From Rhytidiadelphus loreus (taxonomy: Eukaryota; Streptophyta; Bryopsida; Hypnales; Hylocomiaceae), in assembly GCA_947034895.1 (NCBI GenBank), contig OX344761.1, forward strand, positions 24,998,863 through 25,062,862: DNA of 64,000 nt, given 5' to 3'. Below, piece after piece: positions 25,530-37,291 of the stretch (the stretch's first letter is position 1; every line of letters starts with the position of its first letter). Position numbers and translations under genes: made by a program. The notes below the pieces were generated by a model that had not been told where the DNA came from, did not search any database, and saw nothing but the letters and a program-made list of their open reading frames with translations.

Positions 25530-26050
25530 TTAAGCTCATTGTCATTGTAACAAACACAATGAGCTCAAAAAAAATTAATTAATTCAATTTTTTTTAACTC
25601 CCTCCCAAATCCCCCGGGGTTTAGAAAAATTATTAATTAAAATTAATTTCTGAATTTTTAGTCCCCCCCTCCTCTTATTTGTAATTTTTTGAATAAGTAT
25701 ACAATGGCAAATAATATCAATGGGACAATGAAAACTATATCCCATATCAATATACCATATCCATATCTATATCCATATTATTATTTGTACACATGCACAT
25801 ACGGTATTCCAATATCAAGTACCATATTCGTACCATATTCATACCATATTTGTAACCGTACTCTGATTCGTATCCATGTATTGTATCCGTATTTGTATTT
25901 GGATGGATGGCTTAAATTAAATCTCAAAGATCAACGTCTTAAAATTTTTTGAGAAATCGACGACGATTTCGAAGGTAAGCATATTAAAAAAAAATTCAAT
26001 GATCTTGAAAATTTTTGAGAAAGGAGGGGGGCAACTAATACCCTTGCTTA
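25530..26050. repeat. TATCC-rich dispersed repeat, second copy
   Basis: Opens with AGCTCATTGTCATTGTAACA and CACAATGAGCTCAAAA, continues through C-runs and TTAATTAATT palindromes, then carries an array of CATATCCATAT and TATCCGTATTTG units (about 25738-25900), and closes with GATCAACG-containing sequence and a G-run. The same order (CAATGACAATGAGCTCAAA, C-runs, TATCCG array, GATCAACG, G-run) is found at about 12270-12740. Open frames here only translate the repeat. Confidence 0.6.
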
Positions 26051-26151
26051 CTCTTTTGGGTACGTTGTGTAACTAGAAGGTTGATACTCTCAAAAAACTT
26101 AATTAACCAAATTACTTCTTTTGAAGTGGAAGCCATTTAAGTTGTAATCTT

Positions 26152-26600
26152 TTAAATCCTAGGACCATATTTTCCTCAAAAAACACTCAAAACTACCAAT
26201 ATTCAATACAAAGAGCAAAATTTTTAAACATTTGTTTCTTTTGCATATCCCACCCTGAGATCTTGCACTACACTAGTGTGAGAATGTCTAGAAGAAATTT
26301 CATAATTTTTTATCATATAGATTGCAAGATATAAGTGATTATAGTAAAGAAAACAAGCTCTTTTTGCACCAAGCATGACTAGATTATAAGGCTTTGAATC
26401 CTCTTGCTAACTTAAATTTTTTGTACTACAAATTTTGAATTAAAAAAAATTATGTTAAAGAAAAAAGTTGAGATTTGAGAATTTTTTATATTTGAACTTG
26501 ATTTGTATTCTTCAAAAAATTGTTAAGTCAATATAAGTACAAGATAGAAGGAAAAACTAAATTGTATGTAGCTCTAGGATGGAATTGAAACACACTCCTT
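26152..26600 (+). mobile_element. truncated copy of the TTAA-ended repeat element
   Basis: Starts TTAAATCCTAGGACCA and matches, block by block, the inverted right half of the complete element at 46755-47686 and the copy at 63485 (AAACACTCAAAACT, GATCTTGCAC, GATTGCAAGATAT, AAGTACAAGATAGAAGG). The other end is missing. Confidence 0.6.
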
Positions 26601-26794
26601 GCTAATTTTTGGTTGTCAAAAATGCAAACTTCCAAATTGCTTGGTTGTCATAATCATAGTCATATTTTCCAAAAACAATTGATTTCATTTCAAAATTGCA
26701 ATTGCAAAAGAAGAAAAAATATAAAATATTATAACCTACACAAAATAGTGAAATGAGTTTGTCTTTACAATTAGGTTGCATTACCACATGAAAG

Positions 26795-26955
26795 TTACTT
26801 TACAAGTTATCAAAGTCAACAAATACTTCTACAAATGATTTTGTTTGTATACATGGAGGTTCATCAATCTCAATTACAACAATACCTAATTCAAAAGTAG
26901 TGCATTCTTATACATGGGCAATAAATATTTATATAGTGTCATTAATGAGAAATTA
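26795..26955 (+). repeat. dispersed repeat, inverted copy at 44640-44805
   Basis: Shared blocks include AAAGTTACTTTACAAG, ATCAAAGTCAACAAAT, CAATCTCAATTACAACA, TTCAAAAGTAGTGCATTCTT and TATATAGTGTCA. They are present here on + and at 44640-44805 as the reverse complement. No coding capacity. Confidence 0.65.
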
Positions 26956-29900
26956 GTATTGGGCCACCCTAATTTCACTATTTTATATAGAATAAAATTT
27001 GAACATATAGGTATGTCAATTTCTCACATTACAAGTGAAAAGCTAGAAATAATCAATCAATACAAATCATTCCTAAATGCATTGGCTTTTCATTCCACAC
27101 CACTTGACCCATATTTCTTCAAAATCGATCGGAAGTCAATTGCAAAATTTTGCAATTGCAATTTTCATTTTGGATTTCTAAAGTTTCAATATTCAAACTA
27201 CTTTGCAATGATGATTTGATATGGTCTTGAGTTGAGAAGTTGTGCCAACTAGATTTGTTAGAACACCTTGTCATAATTTTTTAAAGATATCATGTAATAT
27301 TAATAGTCAACATTTGAAGAATAGATCATCAAATCTTGTAAGTTGCAATTTCAAAACCAAGTCATGAGATTTTGGACTATATCCAAAACATTTAGAGCTT
27401 CAATTTCAATTCTTAGACATCTATAATATTCAATCTATGTACTAAAAAATGTTCAATAAAAGTTTGAAGCCATAATTTAGCACTTCTTTGAAGAAGTATT
27501 TGATCATGGTGGAAACAATGGGTCTAAATAACTTGGCACTATTGGATACTTTCAAATCCAATTCTGCTAAGCCATAAATGAGTACCGACACTAAATTACA
27601 GAGGACAACTTATAATAATTTTGGTTGTCAAAATGGCAACCTTAGTTAATTTTTAATTGTCACCGGGAACTTCCCTCACAAAATATAAGTAAATTTACCC
27701 ATACTTGATCATTTAAGGGATTTTACAACAAATCATGAGGAGTTTAAGGTGCAAAAACAAAATTCCACCTAGAAAGATAGGAAAGATGGGGATTGCAATT
27801 TTTTTGTAATTTTATTGCTGAAATTGAAATAAATGTGAATTTGGGGAGCCAAAAAGTGCTCAGAGCCCATAGCCCATGTCTACACTTTGTCAAAATTGCT
27901 CATTCAAAGAGAATACTTTATGTTCACTTTGGTACTCAAATCCAAGGACACGCGTCATTCTCAATAATACATGTGGCCATTTCCAATACTCGATGCTGTA
28001 ATTAGCATCACACTCGTTAATCACTAATTGCTACTCACATAGCTCCAAGCCCTCTAATTTATGTACAACCTTATTAGAACCAACATGTAAAACAAATCCC
28101 AAAAATCACTTTCTGTTTTTTTGTTGGAATTCCACTACTTTAGAGATTGGGTATGTGTATTGGTTGGGGATGGATACAATTACTATAGTTGTCAAGGGAC
28201 AATCCAAAACATGGGGAGTGCTGACATGTGAGCATAGAATTTATGAGCCCATGAACCTAGCAATCTATCATATAAACACATTTTATGATTATAGGTGTCT
28301 ATTATGTTATAGGTACATATGTTATAGACACTTTCCATGTTATGGTGTACCGATGTTAATTTTTGGTTGTCACCGCAGCCTTCCCTCATAAAATAAGTTG
28401 TTGAGGGGCAGCCCAAATTAAACATAAAATGTTGTGTCAATTTTTTTTGTCCCTGCCCTAAAAGGAGTTCTGGGAGTAATAGATTGATAGTAAAAATGTT
28501 AAACAAACATGTACTACTACAACCATCTCAGAATGTCAGACACACACTTCCTAGTTCCTATCTGTCTGGAAACTGTCTGCAATAGGCAAGCCCAGCCTTT
28601 CCCCAGATGTACCCACCACCAACATGTCCGTGCTGCCAGCCTTCCCCTCCTTTTCTCTGTTGCCCATTCTTTACTGCGCGCAGGCTGCGTCCGTCGTCAA
28701 AATTCTCCCAACCGCCATTGCCAAAGCCCGTGTGCACGAGCTGTAATTGTGGATTTATGAGCCAGCCATTGCTTCTCTCAGCCCCCCGTGAGTGCATCCT
28801 CAAAGTCAGAAAACACAGAACTAGCTTAGAATTAAACGCTCTGAAACGATTCCATTCCTGCTGCAGCATTGCATTGAAGTCCTCCTTCAAAACCTTAATT
28901 CTCTTTTCATTCCAATACCATCAATAAATGGGACCCAGAACTCATCTTCTCATCGCCTGTTTCTATCCAAAAGAGAGACGAAACAGGGTTCTATTTCTAT
29001 ACAAAAACAATGATTTTTTAGCAGAGCTTGGGATGAATGAATGTGTGCAACTTTCGCCATGAATTACAGAGTAAGTTAGAGCGTCGGTTGCCACAGACAG
29101 GCGATTTGGGGTTCAAGGTAACAGTAACAGTGGTGCTACAGTGGCTGTTGGGTACTTTTGTACCGGACAGAATTAGGATTTGCCGTCACAATGTAACTGT
29201 CCATAGAATTGGCTGGAATGTCCCTCGTAGCCTGACTCTGGCTAAGTAGCTCAAGAATCTCTTGAATGACTCATAATTCCACCGCTGCCTGATACTAATC
29301 AACTGGCCGCCTATTGCACACCTTCAATCCATCATGTGGTTGCAATGCTGGGGGCAGGGTAAACAAATGTGGCTAAATTTAGCAAAACGTCGGCGGAATT
29401 TTATAAGTTATATGGACGAAAATGTGAATGTTGCTGTGTTAAAAAAATAGTTAAAAGCGGAGCACCTTTAGCAGTAGCTTTAACAGTTTGAGCTCATAAA
29501 GTTATGGCAATCACGTTTGGGGATCACTGGACTAGGTTGGCGTAGGTTGGTTCATAAATCCTTACATATGACAGAGCCCTAATCATGTCCAAGGGATTAA
29601 AAAAATTGGAATCATGTTATCAAAACTCTAAACCAAAAGTATCAACCGTTCAGAAGACTCTTTGGTCACAATCTTTCGCCTCTGCATATAAGCTCTGCAT
29701 TCAATCCTTTCCATACTAGGACAAGTGTAAATATTAAGTGAATAGAATAGAATTCTCCCTGATTATTTTTAATCCAGTTACTCCACTCGAAAGCACGAGA
29801 GATTAAGTGCATCCCAGGTCCTCTTCTGTCAAGAGAATTGAATTCTTCCCACAAAGTTATGCAGCCACTTTGTTAGCACGGTACCCGCTCGCATGGTACT

Positions 29901-29980
29901 ACCGTCACAGTTCACAAAGTGCAAGGTTAGGCCATTACTCCTGATCCAACGCACTCGAACTGATCCATCCCTCAATGAAT
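26956..29980. other. intergenic; one small repeated motif, no gene
   Basis: The block TTAATTTTTGGTTGTCACCG... CTTCCCTCATAAAATAAG appears at about 28350-28395 and, in variant form, at 27646-27690 and 26605, marking ends of another AT-rich repeat. A GC-richer patch at 28550-28900 has open frames on both strands without family resemblance. Confidence 0.4.
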
Positions 29981-29982
29981 TC

Positions 29983-29990
29983 TATAAATA
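29983..29990 (+). promoter_or_regulatory. TATA box of the S1-like gene
   Basis: TATAAATA lies in a C-rich context about 408 bases before the ATG at 30398. Transcription would start near 30010-30020 and give a 5' leader of roughly 380 bases. Plant secreted-protein genes often have a classical TATA box. No other good TATA lies closer. Confidence 0.5.
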
Positions 29991-30049
29991 CGTATGTTCA
30001 ATCCTCTGTTCTCCCAGCATCTCGAGCACCATCCACTATCCGCTACCAC

Positions 30050-30150
30050 TTTCATCAGCGTTTTGCCTTGAACTTGCTCAAGAATCTTGACCATCATCTC
30101 TCCCTGCGCACGAACTTTTTGTCATCAGCACTTTGCCTTGAGCTTGCTCG
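30050..30150 (+). repeat. duplicated segment in the 5' leader of the S1-like gene
   Basis: TCATCAGCGTTTTGCCTTGA...CTTGCTC (about 30051) recurs as TCATCAGCACTTTGCCTTGAGCTTGCTC (about 30121), with CACCATC motifs around both. It is a direct duplication of about 70 bases in the presumed leader. Confidence 0.6.
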
Positions 30151-30397
30151 TATATCTCAGTCACCATCCCGGGCACCATCTTCTCGGCACCATCTTTCTA
30201 TATCCACGACTCCACGTACCTTTGTCATTAGCACACACAAATCTCGCTCTCCATCTTTAGATTTCTGGTCTCAAGGTACCGAGATCACACCTGATCATTC
30301 CGCGTACGGGACAGATTTGTAGCCTGCTGCGTGTTGCAAGCAATTTGCTAGCTAAAACATTATTGAAGTGATTTTTTGGTGGAGTGAGATCGAATCC

Positions 30398-30838
30398 ATG
30401 GAGCAGTTGGCGGTGATGGCAACGCTGGTGACGTGGCTGATACTTCCCCTGGGGCTCCGAGCGCAAAGCGCCGTGCAACTGATTAACTTGGTGGGTGATC
30501 CGGTGACGGCAACGTGCACTGCGGACAACCAGAATCTCGCGGCGATGGTGATCAGTCCCATGGCAGCCGAGAGCTGGAGCTTCAACGGCGAGGCGCTGTC
30601 GATGGGGTGGACGTGCCACTTCGACTGGGAAGACTCCAGCGACTGCGCCGCGGGACCGCCGTGCCAAGCGCACTCGCAGGATGTGAAGGTGTGGCAGGGC
30701 GTCATGGGACACCGCAAGCTGGTGGGCGCGCTGGCGCTTACGCCGTGCTCCAGCTGCGTCTGGCAGATCAAGTTCGATGGGTTCTATCGAGCGGATCAGA
30801 AGGATCTCGTGTACGCCTTCGTCGCGGGATGGAATTGA
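30398..30838 (+). CDS. S1-type (self-incompatibility protein homologue) secreted protein
   Basis: Intronless, 146 residues. Residues 1-24 form a signal peptide (hydrophobic VMATLVTWLILPLGLRAQS). The mature part shows the S1/SPH pattern: an opening beta strand VQLINLVG, a Cys near mature position 16, WSFNGEALSMGWTCHFDW in the middle, a second Cys pair, and the family hallmark CVWQIKFDGFY near the end. Members are small disulfide-bonded secreted proteins; the poppy stigma S protein is the type case, and most relatives have unknown roles. The ATG was chosen because it begins the signal peptide; 10 more codons are open upstream without ATG. The gene is far richer in GC than its surroundings. Confidence 0.8.
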   Translation: MEQLAVMATLVTWLILPLGLRAQSAVQLINLVGDPVTATCTADNQNLAAMVISPMAAESWSFNGEALSMGWTCHFDWEDSSDCAAGPPCQAHSQDVKVWQGVMGHRKLVGALALTPCSSCVWQIKFDGFYRADQKDLVYAFVAGWN

Positions 30839-30879
30839 AGGAAGTACGTGCTTGGTGGGAGTCATGCATTTTTTCCGAG

Positions 30880-31130
30880 ATTGCCGTTTTTTCTCCTTGT
30901 ATTTGGAATGTTTTGCAGATGGTCATCCTTGCCGAAATGTAGAGTTTGTGAGTGCCGAAATTGAGATATTTACGTGAACGGAGCTCTGGAATTTGGCTAG
31001 AACTGATTGACGTATATGCTTGAGTTCATTTGTCGTAGATTGCCGTTTTCCCTGGCCTATGCATTTTGATTGTTTTTGGGACATTTTGAAGTGCCGAAAA
31101 TGAGACATTCACGTGCATAGAGACCCGAAT
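30880..31130 (+). repeat. direct repeat downstream of the S1-like gene
   Basis: GATTGCCGTTTT... AGTGCCGAAATTGAGATATTTACGTGAACGGAG (about 30880-30983) recurs as GATTGCCGTTTT... AGTGCCGAAAATGAGACATTCACGTGCATAGAG (about 31038-31122). It covers the 3' UTR and the region just after. No gene. Confidence 0.6.
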
Positions 31131-32854
31131 TCTATCCATCCAGGTCTGATCTAGATTCCAAACTTCAGATCGGTGTTTAAAAACGTGCCAATTTCGAGAA
31201 AATTAGTTGGTAGTGGAACGAATGTGACATTGTTTCTGTTCTGTGGTGTAATGTAACTGTTTCGCGCATAGATGCCAACGGTAAAATCAGCTTTTGCTTT
31301 CGTGGTGCGCGGAGGAATGAAGGTTTGCATTGCAAAAAACTGAGCTCAATTAGCATAAAGTTTGCAGATTTGATGTTTAAACTTTAGCAACTGTACCCTG
31401 ACTGGTAATTGTCCTGTGTTGTGTAGGAATGAAACTTTTTGATTGCAGTAATCGGTTGCAGCTTGGTTGGAAACTGCCGATTGACGTGTGAGGCTATGGT
31501 GGTTCGATCAGTGTTGCCGAACTTGGGTTGCGCGGTGGAGTTTGCTCTTGGAGTTTCTCCGATGTATGTTCAATTTTTTCAAAATTCTCCGAGTTAGTTT
31601 AGGGAGCTTTAATTTGCGATTGTAATGTGATAGTTAGCTGCCTCCAGTCCTTCCTTCAATGACGTTGAAGCTTCTGTGGTCATTCTGCTTAGACCTCCAT
31701 TACTGACTGTCTGTAGGTTTAGTGTAGCCCCGGGCTTCTCATGACTACGTTTGCTCTTGTACTATGATTTCGTATGTAAATATATATGGTGTATTCGTAC
31801 AACTCGCGTGAATCTCTATGTGTAACTCTGTTTATAGTTTTGGGTCTACACTGAGTGCGTCATACTGTAAATTACATACTGAAGCTATGAGAAACTTTAA
31901 CAACTACCTAGATCTAAGAAAAATATATTACAACACTTTTGTCCTCGGAAAGTGTAATCATGTAGTGGACATAATTCTTCTAGACTATCTTAAATTTCGC
32001 CCGTTGCAATTGAGCACCCAGCTGATGTGATGTATTCGGTGCAAATATATGTGAAACCGGTTTTATTTGAGGACGGTTTTGATGTTTCAAGCGCGTTCGG
32101 CAGTAAGTTGGTACAGCTTTCAATTGTAGCAAACACTTCTTGCAATGAATAATATAATTGGAGTACGAAAGTATGCGGAGAGAATAGAATATTTTAATAC
32201 AAATATACACAAAAAAATTGTTACAAACGGGAATGTGGAAGTCTGGACAGTAAAATAAGTGCAAGCTATGAGCCTTCTCACTAACTACCAGTGCCCAACA
32301 CCCTGGAGGGAAGAAAATTCTGCGCGTACGATAGTTGTGAATCTCAATATTTGTTCTGTCTACCATATCCTGTTTATTTACACTTCATAGGTCAGGAATG
32401 GATATACCTGAGTTGATCAAACAACCCTACGACAAGACTTTAACCGCTAAAGTCCGCAGAAGCGCATATATCATGTCAAATACTGTCCTTCAATGCAAAT
32501 GAGTGTCACCCATTTGGACTTGCGTCTCCTGCTTGCATTACTAGTAATATGAAATCTTCCCCTCGTTGTAGGACCAGAAAGCTTCAGACTTTGACCAGTT
32601 TCTGCCAGTCACAGTTTGGCCTATATCAGGCACAGGCCACGTAGGTTACGCAAGAAAGCGAATTGCTTGCCCGGCTTAAGGAGGTCGTTTCAGCTCTGCC
32701 TTCAACCTCCTGCAAATTCTTGAGTCTCACTGCTGCAGCAACTGTAGAGGTTGAGGAAGCAGGAAGATAGGGCACTTAGTTTCCTATATTTTCAAATTCC
32801 AGATCTGCTTGATCGCCCGAAATTTCTCCACGTAGTATAGCTTTAGAAGCATTG
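31131..32854. other. intergenic between convergent genes, includes the lipase 3' UTR
   Basis: No coding exon is recognised. The last few hundred bases before 32855 should hold the 3' UTR of the minus-strand lipase. Confidence 0.4.
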
Positions 32855-35800
32855 CTACACGTAGGTCCTGCAGTATCCCAAGGAAGAATTGGAGTCGCTG
32901 GGTAAGGCCAGGACCTTATCCACCGTCCTCAAATAAACGCCATAATAATTCAAATGATCTGCAACGCTGTTGCCTGCAACGGACCTGAAAACCATCACAA
33001 AAGGGAGTCTTGAGATATTCTTAATACTTCTAACTATACATTAAAACAATTGTGCAAATTCTGCCTCCACAATCCAATATAATAAATAAGTTGGAGGGCA
33101 AAGAAGAGAGGAGGGAGTCTACAAGTGAAGGTTTCCTAAGCACTGCAAAAAATAACCGAAAGCCACCAATTAGACACCAATTGACGTATTCTTCACATAG
33201 AAAAGTACTGGTGCATTTTCAAACTTCGAAATACCATGACCACTTTGCAATACCGGCCTAGGGAACATCATCACAAACCGAGGTGAAGAATATAATAGTG
33301 GATGCACACAATAGACACAAACCTGCTGCAGTAAGGGTCTTCTCCTGACCTATCGCACATTTGCTCAAACTCATATTGCAGTCTATCTACAGATATTTTG
33401 AAAAGCCACACCTGCCACAGAAATAAGTTTCTTTTAGTCAAGTAAAATAAACAGGTTTCTTCTAGTAAAGTAAGACAAATGCATTACTAGCCAACAAATA
33501 AAAAATCATGAGTGAGCAAATACCTCATTAGGGAAGTGGTGATAGGTCTTCTCGCCCATCATAGCATAGTACGGAGGCAAATGCACAACCAAGTCATGAG
33601 AGTGTGTCACACGAATAGTCCGTGGAACAGTAGCAATATAAAATGTGGCAAATGCTGCGTTTCCTAAACGAGGCTGCCCAAATGTGTAAACCTCAATATC
33701 CTTCATTCCGTAGTTTGCCTGGAACAACATCATTCAACATAAAAGAGGCAATTTAGGCTTTATAATCACATTGAGTAAATCAGAACCACCTCATCACCTT
33801 CTGGGATGAGATGATTCAGTTATGTCAAACCTAACTCGAAAAATTAAAGAATTGCGCACCGTTAGGTCAAGTGCACAGAAAGCGGCCATCGCCCCTCCCA
33901 TGGAATGCCCGGTAATTGTGACCCCCAGTTCGCTTCTGTCCTGCTGTATCCTTTGGACTGCAGATACAACTTGATCACGTAATGTTGTGTTGTGATAGGC
34001 TGCGTAAAATCCTCGATGGACCTGAAGTCAACAAATGCCATCATTGAGAATTTCTTTTCAGATTTTTAAAGGTTTTACGATAACGAACAATCAGATACAC
34101 CATGGAGTTCATTGCACAGATATACATGACATGATACACGATTATATATAATACCCAATCTCTATTCAACCGACCATTGCATTAGAGACCCCGGGATAGT
34201 TGAGATCGAGCTCCTTGAAATACAAATCCTCCACCCAGTTCTGCATGCTGCCAATCATAAAAGAGGACTAACAAGGTCAGAAACTCTCAACAATTACAAC
34301 ATTTTCTTCGCATTCTTGAAAGCAAACTATATATTTGGCCTCATCGGCTCTCAAAATTATATCACCTACATTAAGCAACTCAGTGCTAAACGTTGCGTTG
34401 CATTAAGGGCCCGCTTACACTTCTCAGGACAAGTTTTGAGGACAAGCAAAGCCCTTAAGGACAACTCTCCAACTGTTGACCAATCGCCTTGCTTGTCGTC
34501 AAGGTTTGTCCAGAGAAATGTAAACCGATCTTACGACTGTACAATTAACGAGTGACAAATGACAAGCACTGGATGCAGAAGAAAATTATGAATACTGGTA
34601 CATTCAGTCCTAAATGAGCAAAATGATTGGGTCCAGCTGGGTAATGGTCAAATTCAACAAATAACAGAGCCAGCTTGGTAAGAACAGCAAGGTTGGACAA
34701 AATAGAAGGGACTAACAACGAGCTCAATAAGGTCAATAAGAAGTAGCATTCTACCTAGTTTTTTGAGTTCCACGAAAAGAAACCACAATAGCATTCAAAT
34801 TTTCTGCCACCCCTACAAAAGCCTGCACAAGCCAAGAAATATTACTTCTTGATTTCGATCTCGGAAAGTGCCTTGATGTGACAACTTGACATTCAGATTG
34901 ATAATGCTAAATGCAATTCCAGTATGTGACGAAAAAGCATATCATACTTGTCGTTGCCTAGATTGAAGTCTAGAATCGCTTGACAAACAAATGTGCCATA
35001 AAATTGACATGGTCATAGGCTGAACACATCTTAAAAAAAATTCGAAGTTCATACCTGAAGACAATGTTGCACGTCTACAATCAAAGTATGAATCTTGAAA
35101 TCCTGTCAAAGTGCACAAGCTCCAGCATTAGTTAACCAAGATGAACTTGAACAGGAGCTTTTAAACTGAAACCCAGGGGTACATTTACGAGTAAACTTGA
35201 GAAAACATCAACTTTAAATTTGTAACTTTACCCATGGGATGGCAAATCCCAAGGGCACAGTGATTCTATAAATACAAATATAGAGAGTTGCTGAGCAAAG
35301 CAAGAGGCAATTACTTTCTTAGCTAAAACAATATAAATATGACATAAGGCACATAAGACCTCGCTTAAAGCATGAACTAACATACCTTATTTACTCCCTG
35401 GCACCTGGAGCAATTCCAAGCAAGAAGTGAAGTGTCATCCACTATGTAAACCTGCCAGCAATTCCCAGTACAAGATGACCATGGTCAGAAATCGTTAAAA
35501 TAATCACAAAATCTGCATCACTGACTAGAATTTTCTACTTCAAAACCCATGGAACACTCTCACATTTACCTTGCCAAAGCTAATAACAGATAAAGGCAGC
35601 TTGAAAACATACACAATGAAGAGACTTTTCAGTAAAATAGACTTTTCAATGTTCTTTGAACATTAATCAAAGGGGATGTCCAATGAAAAGATGGCAATCG
35701 ATTTAGGTCAATCATGGAGAGACCTCCCCATTTCGTCTCTTTAAAATTGTTTTAAGGTCGTGATCTAATCATATTAGATAGTGACTTAAACACCTTGCAA

Positions 35801-36069
35801 GAAGGTAAAAGAAAGAAGGTGATAACTATGACATGCATCACGCTTATCTTGCCTCCCATGATCAATCTCCCTATAATGATAATAAATAAGTCTCGGAACA
35901 GTCTAATTGTATTGAAGATCATGTTAATTGACACCAACATGAGCAATTTTTAATAAAAGAAATTGCACCAACTAGATTCGAAGTGATCATACCGCAGATG
36001 CATACTCCACGAGAGCAAGAGCTTTCGTCCGGTTGTAAAGCGCCCCCTTCTTGTGCACCCTATGCCTTC
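32855..36069 (-). CDS. class 3 (GDSL-unrelated, Lipase_3) triacylglycerol lipase, 5' end unresolved
   Basis: Nine exons on the minus strand: 36069-35993, 35451-35386, 35102-35055, 34822-34755, 34247-34175, 34021-33860, 33719-33524, 33411-33323, 32994-32855 (TAG at 32855-32857). The protein is a plant class 3 lipase: entry YNRTKALALVEYASA; oxyanion region VVSFRGTQ; NWVEDLYFKELDLNYPG; HRGFYAAYHNTTLRDQV; nucleophile elbow GHSMGG (about 33910); TFGQPRLGNAAF; catalytic Asp in HSHDLVVHLPPYY; catalytic His in YHHFPNE. It hydrolyses acyl glycerols or galactolipids; relatives are secretory or plastidial. The first exon with start and probable signal peptide was not resolved: the frame at 36154-36260 has the wrong phase. 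It is transcribed divergently from the M23 gene. Confidence 0.85.
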
Positions 36070-37291
36070 CTGAAAAGAAGAATGCATCCGAGTTAGTAAC
36101 CATAGATAAACCTTAATTGTCTAATTTCAACCAAGAAGTTCATGTTGCCTTACGCTATGAACTCAGCTTTGCACACAACGTGAGCCGATGCAAACCTCTT
36201 GGAATGGTCGCGCAAGACAAAAGCAGAAGACACGCCCCGAAAATCAATAGCCTCCTCCATGCTGAGTCTTCCATGACGGTCAAACGGGCCGAAGCAAAGC
36301 AATTCAGGATCCCTGCAAACCCTAAAAGATCGGTCCATCAACAGCGCCCCGACTAATTCGCCCAAATCCCGACAAGGATTACAATTGTGCTGTGCCAATG
36401 AAAAAAATAGGGTAACCGCTTTGCAATTCTATAACATCTCATCATCGTCCAGACAAAGACTTTAGATACAAGAATCCCTGCAACATGCGACTTTCAATAT
36501 GGCTACTAGATTCGGTGAATTACCAAAGAATGATGAAGCCGACGTTCATAAGAGGGCGAGAATTCATCGCAAATTGCACAGTTTGTGATCCTGCAAGTGC
36601 AACAGCGATACTTCACCATCACCGCTCATCTTCTCTTCCAAATACGTCACCCGTTCCTCAGGTTTCCGAGCCACCAAACTTAACAAAGCGCGACGGATTG
36701 CCAAACCAGGAGGTCGGATTGCCTCAGAGAAACTCAGAAAAAAGCATCACGTGCAAATCACGACTCAATTCAAGCAAGACTCCCGTGGTTGGTGCTCATC
36801 ACAAAACAGAGAAGTATTCAAAAAGACTCTCCCGGGACAAGGACCTCGGTGGATGAACGAATACTTTTAATCTCGTTCAGAGATGGACAACTTCGCCGTC
36901 TTTTCGTCCAACGAGAAGCACATCCTTCACTGCTTTTCGTCCAAGAATAGGACGAAGCAACCCCGGCAGCCACTGGACTCCGTCCCCTGTTTTCGTCCTT
37001 GAAGGGGACGAATCAAGCAATCCACTCCAGCCGACTCTCGTAGAGAATTCGAAAATCATCTTCACTGTGTTGCTGACATGCTTTTTTCATGTCTGCGTCA
37101 CTGCAGCGGTAGTCATGTGCGAATTGAGGTCGTAGATGCGTAATTGTAACTCCCAATTTGATGCCATGGGCGTGATAGTCGCATTCTGCGATCGTTTTAG
37201 GATTGAAGAATGGAAAAATTCCAGTTCAAAGCTCAGCCGTTATTTTGAGTTTGAGTACGTAGGGCGGCGTCAGAATCATACGAGGCTTGGG
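36070..37291. promoter_or_regulatory. shared upstream region of lipase (-) and M23 peptidase (+) genes
   Basis: Contains the missing 5' exon(s) of the lipase and the promoters of both genes. At 36899-37020 TTTTCGTCC occurs three times, twice followed by its near complement GGACGAA at short distance (CGTCCAAGAATAGGACG at about 36941-36957, and TTCGTCCTTGAAGGGGACGAA at about 36991), making small palindromes. They may be regulatory or leader structures. Confidence 0.4.

Noticed and set aside
28558..28890. 110-codon minus-strand frame in a GC-richer patch
   Set aside because: An open frame exists on the other strand too, there is no ATG in good context and no recognised motif.
30257..30865. 202-codon minus-strand frame
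   Set aside because: Shadow of the GC-rich S1-like gene on the opposite strand.
36154..36260. Possible first exon of the lipase gene (ATG at 36258-36260, donor GTAAGG)
   Set aside because: It ends in phase 2 while the next exon (36069) needs phase 1, and the join would create an immediate stop.
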